Source of the DNA: Chloroflexota bacterium
GTDB taxonomy: Bacteria > Chloroflexota > Dehalococcoidia > Lucifugimonadales > Lucifugimonadaceae
NCBI GenBank assembly: GCA_018673955.1
Contig: JABHBJ010000081.1
Span: 1 to 59,136, forward strand
DNA length: 59,136 nt
Direction of reading: 5' to 3'
Within the stretch, counting starts at the first letter, position 1. The number at the start of each line of letters is the position of its first letter. The notes beneath the pieces are model-generated. The model worked only from the letters and a program-made list of their open reading frames with translations. It had not been told where the DNA came from and searched no databases. The position numbers were made by a program, and so were the translations under genes. Of the stretch, positions 1 through 8,669 are shown in pieces.

Positions 1-1
1 A

Positions 2-676
2 CCTGAAGGCGTTGAGAACTTCATGCCAACCGATGGTTCTGCCCTTGCTGAACCCGAGAAGAGTGAACATTCGCATCTCGGACCGATCGTTCTGATGGAC
101 GTTGGAGACAATATCGGTGGTGGATCTTCTGCCGACTCGACCCACATCCTAAAAGTCGCACAGGAAATGGGAATTAAACGATACCTGCAAAGCCTTTATG
201 ACCCTGATTCTGTCGAGGCATGTGTTGCTGCCGGAGTAGGAGCTGAGCTTGCACTCGACGTAGGTGGCAAGACCGACGATATGCACGGTGAGCCCATTCA
301 TGTTGTCGGCACGGTATCCGTAATCGACGACGGCCCATACGAAGAGACCCGCCCAACCCACGGTGGAGGTCGATTCTACGACGACGGACAGCGAGTGATC
401 TTCAACACGGTCGATGGAATGACAATTCTTTTGACATCAGCACGAAGCGGAAATACAGCTCGAGCGCAGATGTATTCAATGGGCATCAATCCTGAAGACT
501 ACCGAGTGATAGTGGCTAAGGGCGTGAGTTCTCCTCGTCCCGCCTATCAGCCGATTGCCGCCGAAATCATCATTGTGAACAGTCCCGGTGTAACCTCTGC
601 CGATCTCGACACGTTCGAATTCAAGAGTCGCCGAATTCCACTCTACCCGTTCGAAGAACCCGTTTACCCGGCGTAG
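2..676 (+). CDS. M81 family metallopeptidase (MlrC-like), C-terminal part, cut by window edge
   Basis: This is the C-terminal domain of a microcystinase C (MlrC)-type zinc peptidase, a family that hydrolyses peptide or amide bonds in small substrates. The frame is open from base 2, so the gene begins outside the window and only about 224 codons are seen; the ATG at 23 is internal. The family signature is the glycine-rich stretch DVGDNIGGGSSADST followed by a segment about an aspartate-rich, positive-charge-poor barrel (ELALDVGGK), as expected for the MlrC C-terminal domain. The metal-binding N-terminal half is not visible, so activity cannot be judged. The gene stands alone, followed by a repeat-bearing spacer. 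Substrate is unknown. Confidence 0.8.
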   Translation, partial: PEGVENFMPTDGSALAEPEKSEHSHLGPIVLMDVGDNIGGGSSADSTHILKVAQEMGIKRYLQSLYDPDSVEACVAAGVGAELALDVGGKTDDMHGEPIHVVGTVSVIDDGPYEETRPTHGGGRFYDDGQRVIFNTVDGMTILLTSARSGNTARAQMYSMGINPEDYRVIVAKGVSSPRPAYQPIAAEIIIVNSPGVTSADLDTFEFKSRRIPLYPFEEPVYPA

Positions 677-834
677 GCAACCGATGGTTCTCCCGCGGAC
701 CGGGGGAGTTAGAGGGGGAGACTGCGATGTAGAGCCGAGTCGTCCGATGACGAGCGCGACTAAGACGAGGCTGATCTCTTCGCCTTAAGAGAATGTGAAC
801 CCAACACAGCTCAATAGCCAATAAACTTAATCCT
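677..834. repeat. Intergenic REP-like element, family 1 copy A
   Basis: The spacer carries a G-rich tract (around 700-720) followed by a 44-base block at 720-763 that recurs, with one indel and several substitutions, at 33155-33197. The shared core is GAGCCGAGTC then an ATGA-type centre and GACTAA. Within it AGTCG and CGACT can pair, giving a small hairpin. Such dispersed palindromic elements usually lie between genes and may act as transcription or mRNA-stability elements; the role here is unknown. Confidence 0.55.
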
Positions 835-1500
835 ATGAAACCTTGGATTACAGTTGGCGAAGCGCTTTCGCCCGATGGCACCCGACTCGAACTTGTAGAG
901 CACGATGGTGAATACATCATCAGAGCCGACGATCTACCGCTGATGTCGACCCGTATGCATTTCTCTGAAATCGAGCTCGCTCGCCTAGTCTGCAACAAAC
1001 TCAGATCTGGCGCTAAAGTCATGATCGGCGGACTCGGACTCGGCTATACCCTTCGTGCTGCCCTCGACCTCCTTCCAAAAGATGGCACCGCTGTCCAAGT
1101 CGAACTCGTTCCTGAAGTGGTTGAATGGAACAAAGGTCCGCTCGCCCCCTTCGCAGGTAATCCACTCGACGACAAACGTTCTGAACTAGTTCAGGGCGAC
1201 GTTGCTAAAGCCATTCGTGGCGGGCGCAATGAGTACGATTCGATCATGCTCGATGTCGACAACGGCCCATCACCGCTCGTCAACGAACGCAACGCCTGGC
1301 TGTACACCGATCACGGTCTGCAAGCGATTCGAGGCGCTCTAAAAAACGGTGGGCGAGTCGCCATATGGTCGGCAGATGACGAGCCTCGGTTCATCTCTAG
1401 AATGAAGCGAAACGGATTCCGAGCTGAAAAGCACCACATTCAAGCGCACAAAGGAAAAGGTGGAATTCGTCACGTGATATTCACCGGTCGCAAAACATAG
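835..1500 (+). CDS. Spermidine synthase-like SAM-dependent methyltransferase-fold protein
   Basis: A 221-residue Rossmann protein of the spermidine synthase superfamily. The nucleotide-binding motif is GGLGLGYTLRAAL (about residues 64-76), followed by an acidic residue at the end of strand 2 (VQVELVPEV) and the strand-4 motif YDSIMLDVDNGP (about 138-149), as in polyamine aminopropyltransferases. It lacks the long N-terminal beta domain of a classical SpeE, so it may be a methyltransferase-like relative and I give no gene symbol. No Shine-Dalgarno is seen before the ATG; instead TAAACT ends 7 bases upstream, which fits a leaderless transcript. The neighbour downstream, the Sec-DsbA, is probably a separate unit. 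Confidence 0.7.
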   Translation: MKPWITVGEALSPDGTRLELVEHDGEYIIRADDLPLMSTRMHFSEIELARLVCNKLRSGAKVMIGGLGLGYTLRAALDLLPKDGTAVQVELVPEVVEWNKGPLAPFAGNPLDDKRSELVQGDVAKAIRGGRNEYDSIMLDVDNGPSPLVNERNAWLYTDHGLQAIRGALKNGGRVAIWSADDEPRFISRMKRNGFRAEKHHIQAHKGKGGIRHVIFTGRKT

Positions 1501-1561
1501 GCTGTTATTGTTGGCTAAGTACAGATAATCACTCTCATAATTTCAGAGCCTGATATCAAAA

Positions 1562-2269
1562 TTGACCTCAAGACAAGAACGACGACAAAATAATAATCCC
1601 CCCAAGAACACAGGCCACAAAAACTGGATGATGATGGGTGGAGTTACAGTTGTAGCTACCGCCATCGCGATCATCGCGTTCGTTGCTCTCTCACCAGAGG
1701 ACACGACCACCCTAGAGCACACTGATGATGCTGTACTGGCGTCGAGCGGCTCGCTTATTGGGGATCCTAACGCACCGGTAACCCTTGTCGAATTCGGGGA
1801 CTTTCAGTGAGTGCACTGTGCAAATTTTGCCCTCGGGACAGGGCAACAGATTATTCGTGAGTACGTAGATACCGGTCGTGTAAATATTCTCTACAGACAC
1901 TTTCCCTTCATCGGCGACGAATCGTGGAGGGCCGCTGAAGCATCGGAATGCGCTGGTGAGCAAGATCGTTTCAAGGTCTATCAGGAAACCGTTTTTGTAA
2001 ACTGGAACGATGCAAACAAAGGTAACTACTCGGACGCCAATCTTCGTACTTTTGGCGAAATGACTGGTCTGTTAATGAATCAGTTTGACGAGTGTATGGA
2101 CACCAACAAGTATCTTCCAAAAGTCGAATCTGATCGACAGGCCGCCCTCGACGCAGGGGTGAAATCCACACCCACATTCTTCTTGAACGGTGAAAATATC
2201 ACCGGACCCGACGATTACGGCTACTACCGAGTCAAGATCGAAGAGGCTCTAGCCAAATTAGGTGGATAG
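1562..2269 (+). CDS. Selenocysteine-containing DsbA-like thiol:disulfide oxidoreductase (UxxC), membrane anchored
   Basis: Read through an in-frame TGA at 1808-1810, this is a 235-residue protein. It starts at TTG with a basic N-terminus, has one membrane helix at about residues 23-44, then an extracytoplasmic thioredoxin-fold domain of the DsbA type. The strand leading to the active site reads VTLVEFGDFQ, then U83-V-H-C86, then ANFA, exactly where relatives have DFQCPxC. The cis-proline loop KSTPTFFLNG is at about 201-210 (Pro204). The frame stays open and homologous on both sides of the TGA, and a SECIS-like hairpin follows at 1827-1846. Downstream VKOR starts 3 bases after the stop, so the pair should form and recycle disulfide bonds outside the membrane. 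A nonsense mutation in a DsbA gene is the alternative; the Sec reading is favoured by the hairpin and by selD in this window. Confidence 0.82.
1808..1810 (+). other. TGA codon read as selenocysteine (DsbA-like protein, residue 83)
   Basis: The TGA lies in the same frame as the upstream 82 codons and the downstream 152 codons and replaces the first active-site cysteine codon of the CxxC motif. The second cysteine (TGT at 1817-1819) is retained. A single base separates TGA from TGT or TGC, which is the usual Cys/Sec exchange. Confidence 0.8.
1811..1846 (+). promoter_or_regulatory. Bacterial SECIS-like hairpin for the DsbA-like gene
   Basis: TTGCCCT (1827-1833) pairs perfectly with AGGGCAA (1840-1846) around the loop CGGGAC (1834-1839). 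The loop begins 24 bases after the TGA and has G at its second position. Known bacterial SECIS elements place an apical loop roughly 16-37 bases after the UGA with a G in the first two loop bases, for binding by SelB. The outer six pairs are identical to the hairpin after the selD TGA. Confidence 0.72.
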
Positions 2270-2272
2270 ACG

Positions 2273-2782
2273 TTGGTTAGCGGTTCAAATTCTTCGGATT
2301 CAGAGAGCGAATCGGCTGCAGTTTTAGGCCGACCTTCAAAGCTGTGGCTGTTCATTGCGCTACTCGGAATCGCCGGACTCGCAGTGACGACTTACCTTAC
2401 TTCGAACGCGCTCTCGCACACAGAAGTCGGATGCAGCATAAGCGGCTGCAACACAGTGCTAGGCAGCAAGTGGTCGAAGATTTTCGGCATCCCTGTATCA
2501 GCGTTTGGAATGGCAACCTACGCCATCATCATGCTCGGTGCGCTCCATGCATATCAATCTCCAATCGACGATCTGAAGAGGCGACGTGTTGTTGCCTTGA
2601 CGACTGCAATCGGCGTACTAGCGTCGATCTACTTAACTGCTATCGAATTCTTCGTAATCAAAGCCGCCTGCCAGTACTGCATCACTTCCGCGGTGCTGGT
2701 TGCGGTCGTAGCAGGAGCGTTGATAGTCGCTGCACGAAAAGAAGGCCCACTGTGGTCAGAGATCCGAATGCGTTCCGATTAA
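2273..2782 (+). CDS. Vitamin K epoxide reductase (VKOR) family membrane protein
   Basis: A 169-residue membrane protein with about four helices. The VKOR signature is complete: a loop cysteine pair C54 and C59 (GCSISGC), the following segment with conserved serine and glycine (IFGIPVSAFG), and the quinone-side active site C133-Q-Y-C136. In bacteria lacking DsbB, VKOR reoxidises the DsbA-like partner and passes electrons to quinone. The TTG start has a good ribosome site (AGGTGG, about 8 bases upstream) that lies in the end of the Sec-DsbA gene, so the two are co-transcribed and probably translationally coupled. The N-terminal 20 residues are serine/acid rich and cytoplasmic. Its natural partner is therefore most likely the adjacent UxxC protein. 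Confidence 0.9.
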   Translation: MVSGSNSSDSESESAAVLGRPSKLWLFIALLGIAGLAVTTYLTSNALSHTEVGCSISGCNTVLGSKWSKIFGIPVSAFGMATYAIIMLGALHAYQSPIDDLKRRRVVALTTAIGVLASIYLTAIEFFVIKAACQYCITSAVLVAVVAGALIVAARKEGPLWSEIRMRSD

Positions 2783-3363
2783 CCCGCGTCATCCGGCAAG
2801 AAGTTGTCGATCAGCGACGCACAGCGAATCATTGCTTGCTCGGAGTCGAGACCGTCGCAAAGAATCACCATGTTGCCTACGATCGCCCAATCCTGATACG
2901 TCGGACCCGGTGCCTGGCGTGAGCCACCGCTCGAAACATCAGTAACGCCACGAGCCTGCCAACGATCCTTCACGCCCTCAGTCCAAACCTGCTCATCACG
3001 TTTGGCCTCGAACTCCGCACCAGTGGCGTCGATAGCTAGCTGCTTACCGCTCGAAACTGCCAATGTATGCGATGCGTAGAAGCGAATCTCATAGTCGTGG
3101 CGGTCGTACGGATCCAAACCCCAGAAACCCTTCCAAGCATCTAGTCCATCAGGCAGACCTTCAACATCATAGTTCTTTGAAGCTTTAAGCCCAATCGCTT
3201 TGAGGTCTTCGATAGTGTAATCAGCTGGAGCATCACGAACCTGCACAAAACTATCAACGTCATCCACTGCGTTACCGCCACAGGCCGTCAAAATGGCAAC
3301 CAATAACACGACAGAGCTCATCAAAACGCCGTATCTCGCAATTCGTAGATTACGACCCACCAT
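2779..3363 (-). CDS. Putative lipoprotein of unknown function
   Basis: I choose the ATG at 3361-3363, because a longer frame up to 3504 would overlap the sulfatase gene. The product is then about 194 residues with a basic start, a hydrophobic segment and a lipobox ending LTAC (cysteine near residue 27), so it should be lipid-anchored and exported. The mature part is mixed alpha/beta, with two cysteines near the C-terminus, and matches no family I recognise. It overlaps the end of the convergent VKOR gene by 4 bases and lies downstream of the sulfatase on the same strand, 83 bases away, possibly in one transcript. Confidence 0.65.
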   Translation of the reverse strand: MVGRNLRIARYGVLMSSVVLLVAILTACGGNAVDDVDSFVQVRDAPADYTIEDLKAIGLKASKNYDVEGLPDGLDAWKGFWGLDPYDRHDYEIRFYASHTLAVSSGKQLAIDATGAEFEAKRDEQVWTEGVKDRWQARGVTDVSSGGSRQAPGPTYQDWAIVGNMVILCDGLDSEQAMIRCASLIDNFLPDDAG

Positions 3364-3446
3364 AAGAAAACTCCATCTGACTATTTCGAATATAACGGCA
3401 GTATATGTACATCTAAACAAAAAGTCGCCAAACCGCCACAAACGCC

Positions 3447-4943
3447 CTACACTTTCGACGGTTTCTCGTACGTGGCTTCGCTGGTTCGGGGTGAGTTTGG
3501 CCATGGACGATTCCAGCTTTCGTAGCCGAAAGTTGGGTCCTGCGACATATCGCCGTTCTGAGCCAAGCGATCGTCCATCGAACCTTCGATAGAAGCCATC
3601 AGTTCCTGCGTCAGCTCGATTTCTAACCTAGCAACGATGTCAGCGAACTCAGGGTTCCCGAACAGATTCACCTGCTCTTGTGGATCGTTCAGCATGTCGA
3701 ACAGTAACGTCTCACCAGTTCGATATTTGTGCAGCTTGTAGCGACCGTCAAAGTTCATCCAACCATCGCCCAATAAGCCAAAAATATTCTCTCGACCCGA
3801 TTCACCCGGCATTCCGTCGCCCGGAAGCGGCTGCGCGTCATACCACGTAGGCTGATCGATTCCGGCCCAACTGAGCATTGTCGCAGTTACGTCTCGAAGC
3901 TCGACTAGCCCCTCTTGAACCTGACCCGCTTCGATACCGGGTCCCATCGCGACCATCGGCACTCGTATCGCCGATTCGTAGAACGATGCTTTGCCGATTA
4001 AGTTGTGATCGCCAAGATAATCGCCATGATCCGATGCCAGCACTACGTAGGTGTTTTCGAGAAGTCCTTTGTTACGGAGCGAATCGAGAATGGCACCGAC
4101 TTCGAAATCGATCTGCTGAACGAGTCCAGAGTAGTGCTTACGAACGGTGTGCTTGGTCTCGTCAGGGAACTTAGAGTAGTCGACACCGTTCCAAGGTCGC
4201 TTGTTGCCGTCGACGTTGCCTTTGCGCAGTTGAGGAGTGTGTCCAGGCACTTCGGGAGCAGCCTCGGGAATCTTCGATTCGTCGATGCCTTCCAAGAACC
4301 GCTCGTCAGGGTCGTAAGGGCAATGCGGTCCAGGGAAGCCGACCATCATTGCGAACGGCTGGTCCGATCCGTAATCATCGATAAATTTCACAGCTTCTGA
4401 TCCAACGAATCGATCCCACGAATGTTCCCAAGGCACATCGTGAATCACGGCTCCCTTGTTCTCGTGGTAACCGGGCATTTCATTGCCGTGCAGCTTCTTC
4501 AGACCGTGACGCTTTAAGTAGTGGAAGTAGTCGTCACGAACTTCGAGCCAGCGTTTGTCTTCACAGATCACTCGATACTGAAAACCGCGCCGTTCGTCCC
4601 ACGGATAGAAGTGCATTTTGCCGATTCCAGCGGTGTAGTAGCCGTTCTCACCAAGAATTTCAGGCCACGTGCGTAGGCCCGCGTCTCGCCAGTCGGCACG
4701 TAGGTTGTGCAAGTTTCCGGTCACGCCGTTTCGGATGGCGTTCATTCCGGTGAGCAACGCCGTTCGGGCAGGCACGCAAATGGGCGAAGCTGAGAATGAG
4801 TTTGTGTAGCGCACTCCGTTTTCAGCTATCGAATCTATGTTCGGGGTTTGCAGCCAGTCGGCTCCGTTACAGCCGGCGAAATCGGCACGGAACTGGTCTG
4901 GAAATAGAAAAACTATATTGGGTCGCGTCTGATCTGCGGACAA
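3447..4943 (-). CDS. Type I sulfatase (arylsulfatase/choline sulfatase-like)
   Basis: A 498-residue member of the alkaline-phosphatase superfamily that hydrolyses sulfate esters. The nucleophile motif C56-V-P58-A-R60 followed by TALLTG is the CxPxR signature, in which the cysteine is converted to formylglycine. Metal ligands are seen in the N-terminal strand (FPDQ, Asp16) and in ASDHGDYLGDH (about 285-295). There is no obvious signal peptide, so it may be cytoplasmic and act on imported sulfated organics. Length is normal for the family. No maturation enzyme (FGE or radical-SAM type) is nearby. Substrate is uncertain. A lipoprotein gene follows on the same strand. Confidence 0.93.
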   Translation of the reverse strand: MSADQTRPNIVFLFPDQFRADFAGCNGADWLQTPNIDSIAENGVRYTNSFSASPICVPARTALLTGMNAIRNGVTGNLHNLRADWRDAGLRTWPEILGENGYYTAGIGKMHFYPWDERRGFQYRVICEDKRWLEVRDDYFHYLKRHGLKKLHGNEMPGYHENKGAVIHDVPWEHSWDRFVGSEAVKFIDDYGSDQPFAMMVGFPGPHCPYDPDERFLEGIDESKIPEAAPEVPGHTPQLRKGNVDGNKRPWNGVDYSKFPDETKHTVRKHYSGLVQQIDFEVGAILDSLRNKGLLENTYVVLASDHGDYLGDHNLIGKASFYESAIRVPMVAMGPGIEAGQVQEGLVELRDVTATMLSWAGIDQPTWYDAQPLPGDGMPGESGRENIFGLLGDGWMNFDGRYKLHKYRTGETLLFDMLNDPQEQVNLFGNPEFADIVARLEIELTQELMASIEGSMDDRLAQNGDMSQDPTFGYESWNRPWPNSPRTSEATYEKPSKV

Positions 4944-5065
4944 CGTGCTGCTCCATAACTAAGGAATCGGCTTGCATTAACTTGGCTTCAAACCGATCCA
5001 GAACGATTTAGGGATTTCTGCCGGAAGACTAAGGGAGTATCGATGAGGTATCAATCCTGAATGGC

Positions 5066-6082
5066 GTGTTCATGCGTAACATTAACGCTGTGAATCCTTC
5101 ATTCAACAATCCAACTGAATCCAAACCCAGACGAGTACCTCTCGGTCGTTCTGATCTCGAAGTCAGCCCCGTCGGAACCGGAACTTGGCAATGGGGCGGT
5201 GCGTTCTATTGGGGATATGGTCGGTCGTACACCGACGAAGACCTCGCTGCTGCGTACGCGGCGAGTATCGAGAACGGCATCAATTGGTTCGATACTGCTG
5301 AGATATACGGGCGTGGCAAATCGGAAATTATTCTCGGCAAACACGTAAACAGCTCGAACTCAAATAATCCAGATTCGCCAAAAGCGCTTATCGCTACAAA
5401 GTTCTTTCCGTACCCTTGGCGTCTGCACAAGTCGACGCTAAGGCGCGCGCTCAAAGCCAGCTTACAACGACTCAATACCGAATCGATCGATATCTATCAG
5501 ATTCACTTCCCCTTTCGACCCCGCAGTTTCCAATACTGGGTAGATGCTTTAGCTGGTGCCGCAGAAGACGGACTCGTCAAAGCGGTCGGTGTTTCCAATT
5601 TCTCCGCAGAACAGACGAAATGTGCTCACGAGATGCTTGATCGCAAGGGCATTGTTCTCGCTGCGAATCAGGTTGGATACAGTCTGCTAAATCGAAAAAT
5701 CGAATCGAACGGCGTGCTGGAAACATGCCGTGATTTAGACGTTTCAGTGATCTCGTACGGACCTCTCGCTGAAGGATTACTATCGGGAAAGTACCGACCC
5801 GACAACCCGCCTCCATTCATGCGGAAGTGGCGATGGGCACGTAAGCGACTGAAGATGCTGCCTCCGCTGATTTCGTTGATGAGCGATATAGCGAGTGCTT
5901 ACGATGCGTCACCGTCTCAGGTCGCTCTGAACTGGCTAATGCAGAAGGACACGCTACCAATACCCGGTGCGAAATCAGCAATGCAAGCGAAGGACAACGC
6001 AACGGCGATGACGTGGTCGCTGGCGAACGACGAATTCGAAGCGTTGAACATGGCGACCGAGCAGTACCTGCCGGGTCGCTAG
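5066..6082 (+). CDS. Aldo/keto reductase
   Basis: A 338-residue NAD(P)H-dependent oxidoreductase with a (beta/alpha)8 barrel. The catalytic tetrad is visible: Asp76 and Tyr81 (WFDTAEIYG), Lys112 (ATKFFP) and His147 (YQIHFP). The later GVSNFS and PIPGAKS motifs, which bind the cofactor, are also present. The frame opens at GTG 5066, but ATG 5072 two codons in is an equally likely start. It is similar to the voltage-gated potassium channel beta-subunit/YajO-like group. It is divergent from the sulfatase, with about 120 bases between them holding both promoters. Physiological substrate is unknown. Confidence 0.92.
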   Translation: MFMRNINAVNPSFNNPTESKPRRVPLGRSDLEVSPVGTGTWQWGGAFYWGYGRSYTDEDLAAAYAASIENGINWFDTAEIYGRGKSEIILGKHVNSSNSNNPDSPKALIATKFFPYPWRLHKSTLRRALKASLQRLNTESIDIYQIHFPFRPRSFQYWVDALAGAAEDGLVKAVGVSNFSAEQTKCAHEMLDRKGIVLAANQVGYSLLNRKIESNGVLETCRDLDVSVISYGPLAEGLLSGKYRPDNPPPFMRKWRWARKRLKMLPPLISLMSDIASAYDASPSQVALNWLMQKDTLPIPGAKSAMQAKDNATAMTWSLANDEFEALNMATEQYLPGR

Positions 6083-6110
6083 CTAGGGAGCTGCCTATTT
6101 TGCCGCAAGA

Positions 6111-6686
6111 TTACGAATCTGATTGAGCAGATTCGCCATCATCTGTCCCAATAAGTTCAACAAGCTTGTCATTGAGCGATTCAGGATCGTTTGAAGCGAT
6201 AAACCAAGTTTCAACTTTGCCACTATGACCACCCGCTCGAACATCGAGCTCGATACCTGTGGTCACACCCAGCACGCTCCACATCTTGGCGATGCTTCGC
6301 ATATTAGGACGTGCCTGAGCAGCAGCACGAGTCATCCTCGATTTCGGCTCGGCAATACGAACTGCGACCAAATCGTCAGTCTTCACCACTGCCGATTTCA
6401 TTCCAAGGCGAACATCGAAGCCATCACCTGAAACTCGCAAAGTCATCGTGACGTAGTTGAGCATCACGAACATCGTCACCAGCGAACTAATACCGAACGC
6501 CGCGTAGAACGCAACGGCCTCGCTACCAGTGACGACTGGATCGCTAATGACTCCCTTTATGGCTACACCGGTCAGGGAGCCGGCCGTCACTCCCAGCATC
6601 AAACCCAGAACGCCAAACATACGTCCGGACGCCTTAACCTGTTGAAAATAACTTTGCTTTTGATCTCTCATGTCACATCTATTCAA
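6111..6686 (-). CDS. Small membrane protein with two helices and a PH-like domain, unknown function
   Basis: 191 residues. Two adjacent hydrophobic helices (about 23-46 and 60-83) are followed by a soluble beta-rich segment of about 100 residues that resembles bacterial PH-like domains, and by a short acidic tail. The start could also be the ATG five codons later (MRDQKQ). It is convergent with the aldo/keto reductase, whose stop is 28 bases away. I do not recognise a precise family, so function is unknown. Confidence 0.6.
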   Translation of the reverse strand: MNRCDMRDQKQSYFQQVKASGRMFGVLGLMLGVTAGSLTGVAIKGVISDPVVTGSEAVAFYAAFGISSLVTMFVMLNYVTMTLRVSGDGFDVRLGMKSAVVKTDDLVAVRIAEPKSRMTRAAAQARPNMRSIAKMWSVLGVTTGIELDVRAGGHSGKVETWFIASNDPESLNDKLVELIGTDDGESAQSDS

Positions 6687-6689
6687 TCA

Positions 6690-7643
6690 CAGCGCAGCGC
6701 TAATATCTGGCATAAGCCACGCATTTTGTGTCCCTACCAATCGCTGAACTACCGAGGAGTCACCGGCAATACCAAATGTGACGGGCGGTCTGCTGAATGG
6801 ATAATCGCCTGCCGGGCTACTCGCAACTAAGCGTCTGACCAGTAGTCCTAACCTATGTTGTGATTCCGATCGAAGTTCGGAAAATCCGAGCTTGAAACGT
6901 ACAGCCACAGCTTCTTCCCCGGCTTGAACATGCACGCGATCGGATTCAACTTGATCGTGTACACAGCAACTTCACCCGGTTCGATAAGCGTTGGATTTTC
7001 GTAGCCATTTCGGTACTACGCTCACATGATTCCATACGTCAAGTTCACCGATAATCCATTTTCTTAAACAAGAGGACGTTTGGCGGTCCAGTCGGTATCG
7101 GGTCCATTTGTTTTCGCCCAGAGTTTTAGTGATATCTGACCTATAACTTCTAGTTCTGAATCGAACACAGAGAAGTCGTAAACGAGTATGTCTTTATGAT
7201 AATCATGCGGCGATTGATCGACTGGCGCTGCCTGTGAATCGGTACGCATGAGGCTCATCACCGGGTCACGAGGATCATACCTATAAACATCCTGCCCGAC
7301 TTCGTTCGCACACTGAGGGTCAACGGATGGCGATCCATCACCCTCAACCGTGTTCGCACTACCTTCCGAATGAATATAGAAGTTTGTGTACTCGGTTCGA
7401 GCCAGCGGCCATTCGTTCTCACCGCATCCACTCGTAGTCTCCATCGGACGCATATCTCCCACGGATATCCTGCATCACAACGCAGTAGCCACGTGCAGCA
7501 AGATCGGTCGCAGTCTCCTCGTATCGATGAATTAGCTTTTGGTAAGGAGTACAGCAAACTAGCGCCCGACACTTGCTACCAGCAACGGGGTCGTAGACAT
7601 CGGCACTAAGTCGCCTGGAATCGTCACGACTCGTCAACTCCAT
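6690..7643 (-). pseudogene. Decayed CocE/NonD-type (X-Pro dipeptidyl-peptidase S15) hydrolase
   Basis: The minus strand carries three pieces of a CocE-like serine hydrolase in different frames. The N-terminal piece (7643-7419) reads RLSADVYDP and DIRGRYASDGDYEW. The C-terminal jelly-roll piece (about 7462-7064) includes YTNFYIHSEG, DVYRYDPRDPV and GPDTDWTAK. A last piece (about 6960-6850) reads LWLYVSSSDFPNFDRN. Roughly 250 codons with the nucleophile region are missing between the first two, and a frameshift with stops separates the last. The product cannot be functional. It lies downstream of the MBL-fold gene on the same strand. Confidence 0.8.
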
Positions 7644-7728
7644 GTTGCTCTAAACAACGATTTCGAGCGGAGAAGAATTAGGGTGTTTTTTGTCAGTCAG
7701 GGTCATTATGAAATTTGAACCAGTATCT

Positions 7729-7757
7729 CGTCATCTTGAATTCGAGTGAAGATGACG
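7729..7757. terminator. Hairpin after the MBL-fold gene
   Basis: CGTCATCTT (7729-7737) pairs perfectly with AAGATGACG (7749-7757) around an 11-base loop. It sits between the stop of the MBL gene and the decayed hydrolase. It lacks a T-run on the minus strand, so it may be an mRNA-end or REP-like hairpin instead of a true intrinsic terminator. Confidence 0.4.
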
Positions 7758-7775
7758 TTGTCGGAGCAATCATAC

Positions 7776-8669
7776 TTAGCCTTTAGGCCAAGGCACCTTC
7801 ATCATCTCTTCGCCCCAAATTAGCTCACCGTTCCATGCTTGTTGAGCCTCTATCTCCCGCGGACCCTTCATTTCGGCAGTTGTGAGACGCGCACCAATGT
7901 GAACCATCACAAGCTGTTTTACTCCGGCTTCGGCGGCAGTCTCAGCAGCACCGAGCACTGACGAAGAAGCATCGGCGTGCGGATTGCCATCCATTCGATC
8001 GTGCGTCTCCCAGCACATCATCATCAAGACGTCGGCACCACGGGCCAGGTCGGTCACCGTGTCGCACGGAGCAGTATCGCCCGTTAAAACCACCGATCCG
8101 TCGGGCGTGTCGATTCGGTAAGCAAGTGAATCTAGATACGGCTGGACATGGTCGGCAGGGGCAGCAGTAACTTCCCAGTTTGAACCAGCCTTGATTCGGC
8201 CAGGCCTCATGTTGTGAGCGTCGACATCGGGCTTCTTGCGGGGGAGTTCACCACCTCGATCTTGGAAAGTAATTTGCGAAGCTGGGTGATGAATTCGAGC
8301 TTTCCAATCGTGAGCGAACAGACCTGTATCCTCGTCGAGGATTCCGTTCGTAAATTCTTCAGTGAGCTTTGGACCGTAAACGTTCAACGTCTTGTCCTTT
8401 GGAATCATCTGATCCCAGCGAGTGAGAATGAATGTAGGAAAATCGGCGTCGTGGTCGAAATGGTGATGTGTGAAGAAAACATCGTCAATTTCGGTCGTGT
8501 TAATGCCCGCTCTGGCGAGTTTCCACGTGGTTGCAGGCCCGCAATCGAACAACAATTTCTCATCGCCAACCTGCACTACGTATGAGGAGCCGAATCTTTC
8601 GGGAAGAGGTGTGGGAGTCCCGCAACCAATAATAGTAATTTCGGGTGTTAGGGGCTTCTTTGCGCCCAT
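7776..8669 (-). CDS. MBL-fold metallohydrolase, RNase Z-like
   Basis: A metallo-beta-lactamase-fold hydrolase of about 297 residues related to the RNase Z/arylsulfatase AtsA group. It shows GCGTPTP near the start, the metal motif HHHFDHD, a later GDTAPC aspartate strand, and the histidine in MVHIG near the end. I prefer the ATG at 8667-8669, which has GGAG 7 bases upstream, over the longer frame from 8717. It lacks the exosite region expected of a genuine tRNA 3' processing enzyme, so an organic ester or phosphodiester substrate is as likely. Nothing in the neighbourhood fixes the substrate. Confidence 0.82.
   Translation of the reverse strand: MGAKKPLTPEITIIGCGTPTPLPERFGSSYVVQVGDEKLLFDCGPATTWKLARAGINTTEIDDVFFTHHHFDHDADFPTFILTRWDQMIPKDKTLNVYGPKLTEEFTNGILDEDTGLFAHDWKARIHHPASQITFQDRGGELPRKKPDVDAHNMRPGRIKAGSNWEVTAAPADHVQPYLDSLAYRIDTPDGSVVLTGDTAPCDTVTDLARGADVLMMMCWETHDRMDGNPHADASSSVLGAAETAAEAGVKQLVMVHIGARLTTAEMKGPREIEAQQAWNGELIWGEEMMKVPWPKG

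Noticed and set aside
1808-1810. A plain nonsense mutation splitting the DsbA-like gene
   Set aside because: The TGA falls exactly on the first active-site Cys, both halves are intact and in frame, a SECIS-like hairpin follows and selD is in the window. It remains the fallback if no Sec genes exist in the genome.
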